Source: Scedosporium boydii (taxonomy: Eukaryota > Ascomycota > Sordariomycetes > Microascales > Microascaceae). From it: a stretch of 64,000 nt of DNA. The DNA lies in the NCBI GenBank assembly GCA_002221725.1, contig NJFT01000154.1, positions 1 through 64,000 of the forward strand, read 5' to 3'. Every line of letters starts with the position of its first letter. Position 1 is the stretch's first letter. Positions 57,772-64,000 of this stretch are shown here, one piece after another. The translations under genes and the position numbers were made by a program. A model generated the notes under the pieces. The model did no database searches. It was given only the letters and a program-made list of their open reading frames with translations, and was not told where the DNA came from.

Positions 57772-60700
57772 ATGGCGTCGCCGCGTGATTCATCCAGGGA
57801 GAGGCCAATTTCTCCACAAAGTCCCTTGCCTCCTCCTGCCACCGACGATTTGCTTTCGGCAAGCTACCAGTCTACCGATACTGTCCGAAGGCACCCGGAT
57901 GCTACTGGCTATGGTTAGTGACCCTATCGATCACTCCTGAAAGCTCTATATTTGCGGCAGCCTTGGAAGCTGACAGACCCATCTGACATTCTCGTGCCCG
58001 CAGGAACCATCCAGAGCTCTGCGACTCCGCTAAGGGGCCCTAATGTCTACCCCGACGCGCCGGCCTCGTCGTCTCTCGATGCCGCATCCGCCCAAGCAGC
58101 TGCTGGCCGCCAAGGTGGAACCGAACGAACGCGATCATCCCGACAAAAGAAACCTAACCTACCTCGCCGACCCTCTGTGAACCCGATGACCCCCTACCGC
58201 GGGGAAGTTTTCTCCGTTGACGACGACGTTCTGGAAGTCGAGGCCGATGCTGCCGAACAGCAGCGCGAGCAATCGCAGCAGCAAGGCTACGGCTCGCGCC
58301 GGCGAAGCGTTGCTACGCGTCCTGCACTCCCGCGAGGGCAATCACAAATACGTTTAAACGAAGCCGACGACGAGGCCCCAGAAGCGGTCGCAGAAGAGGA
58401 GGAAGACAACGAGGAGTCTATGCACCATAGCGAACTCCAGCTAGAGGACCACATAGATTGCGACTCGGAAGGCGAGCTCAGCGATGCTGAAAGCTTCACA
58501 CTCAAGGATCGTCAGGAAGCAATCAACGAAACCCACCCTTTCGGTATCAGGCTTTGGAAGCCTGCCCTGTACAAGAAGTCTCGTTCGGTGCAAAAGACGG
58601 CCGAGGGTGATATTCACTCTACCCCCGGCCAGATTGGTGGCCTCTGGATCCGTTTCTTTAATATCGTGTGGACCATTTTGTTCGGTTGGTGGTTGGCCTT
58701 GCTGGCTGCTCTGGGTGCGCTTGTCTGCTTCATCCTGGTTGCGTTTCCCGGATCGCGGCTCTACGGTCGCGTGCTATGGGGTCTTGCAGGCTACTTATTC
58801 TACCCTTTCGGAAAGGTTGTTCGTTTGGAGAAGGATGAGGCATACCTCCACGAGGATCGTGATGAAGGAAGAAGCATCTTCGAGTACGAACAATGGCAGA
58901 GCGGTGATCTGGAATACGGTCGCTTGTTCTTTGGGCCCGAGCCGAACCGATCTATTGTAGGCCGCTCGAGGAGGAGCATTGATTCGAGTTTGAGCGAGAC
59001 TGACAGCCTGCTTGGAAACTCCCGGACCATTGAGCGGAGCGATAGCAACGGCGCCGACGCACCTAGGATGAAGCGACGGCTGTTTGGTAGGGGAGAGTGG
59101 AACGTTGGAAGGGTCATCTTCTTCGTCTGCTTCTACTTCTTTATCGCCCCGGCATTACTGCTTGTCTCGCTGATCTGCTGGTTCTTGGTGTACTGGATTC
59201 CTATGGGTAAGGTTACTGGCCTTCTCTTTAGCCACCTTCGACGCCATCCCCTTGCGCTATCGTTCGAATCTGGCTTCGTCACGTCGGAGGCGCCATACTC
59301 GTCCATCTTGCTCTGCACATACCGAGCCGTAGGACCTCGATACTGGAAGTACACCCTCGACGGCACCAACATTATCCTCATCAACCTGATGGGAGTGGTC
59401 GCTTTTGTTATTTTGGACTGGTTCATATTGCACGGCATTATGCACCTCGACACATTCATCACGTCGTCGGCCTTTTTCTTCCCGGCCGGTCTACTTTCCA
59501 TTATTCCTCTAGCCTACTTTATCGGTCAGGCTGTAGCGTCCATCTCGGCGCAGTCTTCCATGGGCCTCGGCGCCGCTATCAACGCCTTTTTCTCGACCGT
59601 CGTTGAGGTCTACCTCTACTGTATTGCGCTGAACCAGGGCAAAGGCCGTCTTGTGGAGGGCAGCATCGTCGGAAGCATCTTCGCGGGTATCCTGTTCCTC
59701 CCCGGCCTCTCGATGTGCTTCGGCGCGATCAAGCGAAAGACTCAGCGGTTCAATGCGAAGTCAGCAGGTGTGACTTCGGCAATGTTACTTTTTGCGGTCC
59801 TCGGCGCGTTTGGGCCGACGTTGTTTTTCCAAATCTACGGTACTCACGAGCTCAACTGCACGGATTGCGTTGAGACGGATGATCCAACGGGCACCGACAA
59901 CTCGAGGGATTGCCGCAGATGCTTTTTCTCGGAGGTCCCCGCGCTGGATGACCGATTTTATAACGAAGCGGTGAAGCCTTACTGCTATCTCGCCGCAGGT
60001 GCTCTTTTCCTCATGTATCTTATTGGTCTGTGGTTCACTCTCCGCACGCATGCTGCCGTGATCTGGAACACGGAGCTCGAGGAGAAGAAGCACGAGGAAG
60101 CCTTAGCAGCGGCAGCGGCTGCGGCTGCGGCAAGACATGCACCTATTCATCATCGGCCATCACAATCCCTCCCCCACTCGTTTGCCGAGACCACGGGGAC
60201 TGATATCAGGGACTCGCATTTATACAAGAGGATTCTCGGACAGTCCCTGAAGCACGTTGGTTTGGCGCCGCGGCACGAGGAACTCTCTCACCAGATGTCT
60301 CACCAGAGCTCTAATCTTACGGGTACCTCTTCTGTCGGGCTAGGTAGCGGAACTAGCGCCAGCACGACGCCCCATGTCGTCCCGCCAAAGACGGATGCCG
60401 GAGAACTCCACTCTACGCGAGTGTACATCCCCGGCTTCTCGGAGGCGGAGAACCAGAACCTCGTGCGACAGGTTGCCGAAGTTGCCGCGACGGCCGCGAC
60501 GATTGCGGCTCGAGACGTGCGCCATCCCAGACGGAGCACGGTCCGCATTGGCGGAGCCAGCGAGCTCGGCCCAGCAGCGTCCGCTGGAGCAGGAGGCTCC
60601 AAGAGCGGGGCGACGACAGGTGCTGGGGCAGGATCGAAGCTTTCCACTTTCCCCGAGCCGGACGGACCGCCCGACGCGCTCGTTCTCGGCGAACACGGGG

Positions 60701-61420
60701 CTGCTGCTGCGGCTGGCGCTGGTGGCGGCGGTCACGATGCGCCCAACTGGGGTCGGACGAAGAGTGCGGTTATCCTGTTGGGGGCTACGGTGTTTTACGC
60801 CATTATCGCGGAGATTCTTGTCGATACGGTGGATGTGGTGTTGGAAGGGTTTGCGATTGATGAGAAGTTTTTGGGTATTTCGCTGTTTGCGCTGGTTCCG
60901 AACACGACGGAATTTCTTGTAAGTGCTCTCTTCTTTCCCTTTCTCACCTCGCTGTAAAATATGTGTACTAACTTATCATTCCCAGAACGCCATCTCGTTC
61001 GCCATGAACGGCAACATCGCCCTCTCCATGGAAATCGGATCCGCGTACGCCCTCCAAGTTTGCATGCTCCAGATCCCCGCCCTCGTCTTCTACTCGGCCC
61101 TCTGGCCGCCCACGCCCCTCCCCGGCGGCGACGACGAGCCTGCGCACTACCTGTTTACGCTGCTCTTCCCGCAGTGGGACATGGTGACGACGATCATCTG
61201 CGTGTTCCTGCTCAGCTACATGTACGGCGAGGGCAAGAGCAACTACTTTAAGGGCAGCCTGCTGCTGCTGAGCTACGGCATCGTGGTGGTGGGGTTCTGG
61301 TTGAGTGGGTTGACGAGCGTGCAGACGATGGGGATGAATAGGTTTGATCGGTTGGGAAGCGATGGAGAGTTTGTGAGTTATAAGACGATTGGGAGGTCGA
61401 GGAGAGGTGTTGCGTATTGA
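57772..61420 (+). CDS. vnx1: Vacuolar monovalent cation/H+ antiporter, Vnx1-like (CAX family)
   Basis: Three exons, 57772-57913, 58004-60918 and 60986-61420, join to 1163 residues, longer than yeast Vnx1 (about 908). Residues 1-200 are a disordered acidic N-terminus; membrane segments start at about 215 (IWTILFGWWLALLAAL). The two CAX repeats are visible: SSMGLGAAINAFFSTVVEVY and, across intron 2, NTTEFL-NAISFAMNGNIAL-SMEIGSAY, each with the expected acidic residue. A cytosolic loop of about 230 residues, with a polyAla run and many Ser, Gly and His, separates the halves. A lumenal Cys-rich loop (CTDCVETDD, CRRCFF) is present. Vnx1 exchanges Na+/K+ for H+ at the vacuole; the substrate of this copy could include Ca2+. 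Confidence 0.9.
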
Positions 61421-63048
61421 AGATGGGTTGCACCGGGGGTTTGAGTATAATTTTTTCTTTTTCTTTTTCTTTTTCTTTTTCTTTTTCTCACTTGAAGATT
61501 GCATGTGTTGGTTTTATTGGGGCGTAGATTGTTGAATCAGATTAGATGGGGAAGGAGCAGTGGCTGATGTTTACAATTACAATTGTACTTATGGATATCC
61601 CCATGGACGATCTCTGATTTCTTTTGTTGCGATGGCCTGTCGTTACTGGCATCGGATAGTTGGCGACAATAGATGGACCTTGGCTGAACTCACAGTAAGT
61701 TGATATAATTGATATATACGTCCAAGTTCAGACAAGGCCTGCCGAATGGGCTCCCAAGTTCCAGCACATTGGGTATTCCAGTCCAAACCGCAGTTACGTC
61801 CACAGGTTAGGGGCATACTCGTTCAGCTCGGCGTGGTAAAATCTTCTTTTTCCCTTTAGGGCAGCACTCAATAACAATTCTCCCAACGAGCAACTGCACA
61901 CCTCTAGGTGACCAGTCGAAAATTCTTCTTCACAATCTGGGACCAGCCCAAATAGCAATGAAAAAAGAAAAAGATAGGCCTGTCAGACTCCCCCAACACC
62001 CACCCCGCCCTCGCGCCAAAAGGCCGACCGAGAAACGGGGACGAGATCATCAACCACTCCCTCTACAGCCCAAGTCCGAAGACAAGGACCGCCGTCTTAT
62101 TCAGACAGTTCGGGAGCCACAAAATATGGGAAACCCATTTTTTCTTCACTCTAAGGCGCTGGGGTATCGATTCATCAACCAGGGTGGGTTCTGTGGCTTC
62201 TTTGGGAAACCAAGAAGAGGTCGACAACTATAGAAATGATTCTCCTGTTGAATTTGTTAGAGACGATGGAACTGAGGGAGCGAATTGAAGGCGTGGAATG
62301 GATTGGAGCGTTGTGTGCGTGTGTGTGGAATGTAGGGGGTAAGACTTACTGAAGTAAAGTCGACATGAAGAAGAAAAGAAAAAAAGAGAGGGAAAGATTG
62401 GGAGGATCGAGGCCATATTTATAGATGAGATTTTCGGCTGGCTGATTGTCGGTTGTGGGCAGATTGGGCTTCACCGCCTTTGGATTCACCGCCTGGCAGA
62501 AATTTTTTTTTTTTCTTTGGTGAGCGGGGCAGGACTTTTTTTTCTGCCGGGCGGAAATTTGTTTGCTCCACTGAAATTTTCAATGTTCTCTAGCTCAATG
62601 ACTTTTTGCTCCACTCAAGTGGTTCTAAGGTTGCGATATGTCTATTCGAGAGCCTCAAACGTCGCCTCGAGGGGTCTTTTTTTTTTTTTTTTATTTCACT
62701 GTGGATAGTTTCATTCGGATTTTCAGTCTTGCATCGTATCACTGATTAGTCGGCCCACTTGGGAGACCAAGATCCAGTTTCCATTACGTTTAGCGGGTCA
62801 GGGTGCTCCTTCCTTGGGAAGCTGGTCTTGTGCCGAGAAGGAGCCTCTCCCAATGCACCTTCTTCACTGTCGTTTCTGGCACATCTTCAGCCTTGTGCGT
62901 TGCTGCTGGCTTCCACTACTCCGCGGATTGATATCCTTGTTTATTACCTCGTAGACTGATATCCTTGTTCCAGCGTCAATCCATTGAGACTCGTGCTTCG
63001 TATCCTTCATGCTTCATAAATCACACACAGCTCAATAAATCGTCACCC
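61421..63048. other. Convergent intergenic region between vnx1 and the POF1-like gene
   Basis: 1.6 kb without a supported gene. T-rich tracts at 62502-62514 and 62676-62692. Confidence 0.5.
61452..61487 (+). repeat. (TTTTTC)6 microsatellite after vnx1
   Basis: Six perfect copies of the hexamer TTTTTC begin 32 bases after the vnx1 stop, inside the presumed 3' UTR. Confidence 0.95.
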
Positions 63049-63966
63049 TCACTCGCCCTCCCGATACAATCCCTCCTCGACCACCCACTCCCTCACCCCA
63101 TCACTCAAAAGCTCCCCCAAACCCTCCATGTCCCCTTTACCCACCGCCCTCCTCACCGCCGTGCTACTCACCGCCCTCCCATCTTCCGTGGCCTCCACCA
63201 GCTCCACCCTCCCAACCCACTCCCTCCGGCCCCCAACCTCCTCTAGCCTGCCCCCGGCCAATCCGTCCAAATACGCCCTCTGCTCCCCATCGCCGCCCCA
63301 CTCGCCTCGCCTGGCCGTGATCCTTAGCTTTGCCTTTTCGAAAAACGGATCTAGGGCTCTCTGCATGGCTTTTCCGTCGCTGTTGTCTGCCTGGTAGTAT
63401 TTTGGGTTGAAGATGCGGATGAGTGTGTCGTAGCCGGCGAGATAGACCTGCTCCATTGAGGTTGCCGGTCCACCGGGAACGGAGTAGAACGGGTCTTGGG
63501 AGATGGCTTCGCACTTTTGGCTGAAATAGGGCAGCGTGCTAAGCCCGACGTCCACGACTTCCACCGCTTTCCTTCCTAGGAGCTCCGTACCGAAAATGTA
63601 CATCATGGCCAGTCTCTGCGGGAAACTCGCAGGCCGAACCCCCTTGTCGGCATTCTTCACCGAAAGCAGCAATAATACCCTCGTAGAACTAGTAGTAGGT
63701 GAATGGTAGGCATCGGCCGCCGACTCCGCCATGCCCATGTGCGCTAGCGTCGGCGGGTTGAACGACGAGTCGAGAACCAGGAGCCGGTCGACGGGCCGAA
63801 TCGGCTTGCATCGCCGCGGTTGGGGTGCGCTGGGGCTGGGCGTGGAAGTGGGCAGGGAGCAGATGATGCGGAAGACATCTTGGGATTCTTGGAATGTGGA
63901 GAGGGCTTTTGCGAAGAAGTCGAGGAGGAAGGCCCGTGAGGGGCCCGAGGTGAGAGGTGTTGTCAT
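63049..63966 (-). CDS. pof1: Pof1-like nicotinamide mononucleotide adenylyltransferase
   Basis: Intronless frame of 305 residues from an ATG at 63966. A nucleotidyltransferase fold of the NMNAT/CTP-transferase superfamily: SFNPPTLAH near residues 67-75 is the GxxxPPHxxH-like nucleotide site and SSTAVR near 267 matches the ISSTxxR signature that closes the active site. Between them are YFSQKCEA and the FNPKYYQ region typical of the fungal Pof1 group, which forms NAD+ from NMN and ATP in yeast and affects filamentation. The protein carries an N-terminal extension of about 50 residues with unclear function. Catalytic activity is inferred from motifs; the phosphate-binding residues are intact. 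Confidence 0.8.
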   Translation of the reverse strand: MTTPLTSGPSRAFLLDFFAKALSTFQESQDVFRIICSLPTSTPSPSAPQPRRCKPIRPVDRLLVLDSSFNPPTLAHMGMAESAADAYHSPTTSSTRVLLLLSVKNADKGVRPASFPQRLAMMYIFGTELLGRKAVEVVDVGLSTLPYFSQKCEAISQDPFYSVPGGPATSMEQVYLAGYDTLIRIFNPKYYQADNSDGKAMQRALDPFFEKAKLRITARRGEWGGDGEQRAYLDGLAGGRLEEVGGRREWVGRVELVEATEDGRAVSSTAVRRAVGKGDMEGLGELLSDGVREWVVEEGLYREGE

Positions 63967-64000
63967 TGTGAGCGTGGAGTATTATTGTGTGGGATTGTGG

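Overview
This window is nuclear DNA of a filamentous ascomycete (Pezizomycotina, most likely a sordariomycete). The evidence is short 45-85 bp GT-AG introns, about 50-55 % GC, single-copy eukaryotic genes in both orientations with no operons, and products typical of this group. The species cannot be told from the sequence.

Layout. 1-2621 is the 3' part of a GH31 glycoside hydrolase gene with a very long Pro/Glu-rich block. A 5.4 kb gene-free stretch follows. 7998-9985 encodes a PHO89-type phosphate symporter, 10961-13639 the ribosome-biogenesis helicase Dbp6, 14062-17211 (minus) a BRD8/Bdc1-like bromodomain protein probably of the NuA4 complex, and 20790-21610 a small coiled-coil protein. The minus-strand genes 22829-24394 and 25235-28252 encode a divergent secreted aspartic protease and the ER Hsp70-like chaperone Lhs1 (HDEL tail). 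29986-33935 (minus) encodes a patatin/NB-ARC/TPR NLR-like protein, isolated in gene-poor DNA. After it come GPI3/PIG-A (35958-37551), an M1 aminopeptidase (37956-40678, minus), a possible small mitochondrial protein (41602-42024, minus) and a rhodanese-PTP tyrosine phosphatase (43214-46265, minus). A 7.2 kb gene-poor interval holds a 60-bp tandem duplication and nested palindromes. The last part carries Rpt6 of the 26S proteasome (53473-54709, minus), an unrecognised multi-exon gene (55688-56682, minus), a VNX1-type vacuolar cation/H+ antiporter (57772-61420) and a POF1-like nucleotidyltransferase (63049-63966, minus).

Most genes are core housekeeping functions: phosphate uptake, ribosome assembly, chromatin, ER folding and GPI anchoring, proteolysis, MAPK dephosphorylation and vacuolar ion balance. 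The accessory-looking elements are the NLR, the divergent aspartic protease and the long gene-free intervals, which share a recurrent TACGAAG/CTTCGTA motif. The best candidate for an under-described system is the patatin-NB-ARC-TPR gene. Its architecture matches fungal NLR-like proteins such as Neurospora PLP-1, which controls allorecognition cell death, and its NB-ARC/TPR junction is unusual.
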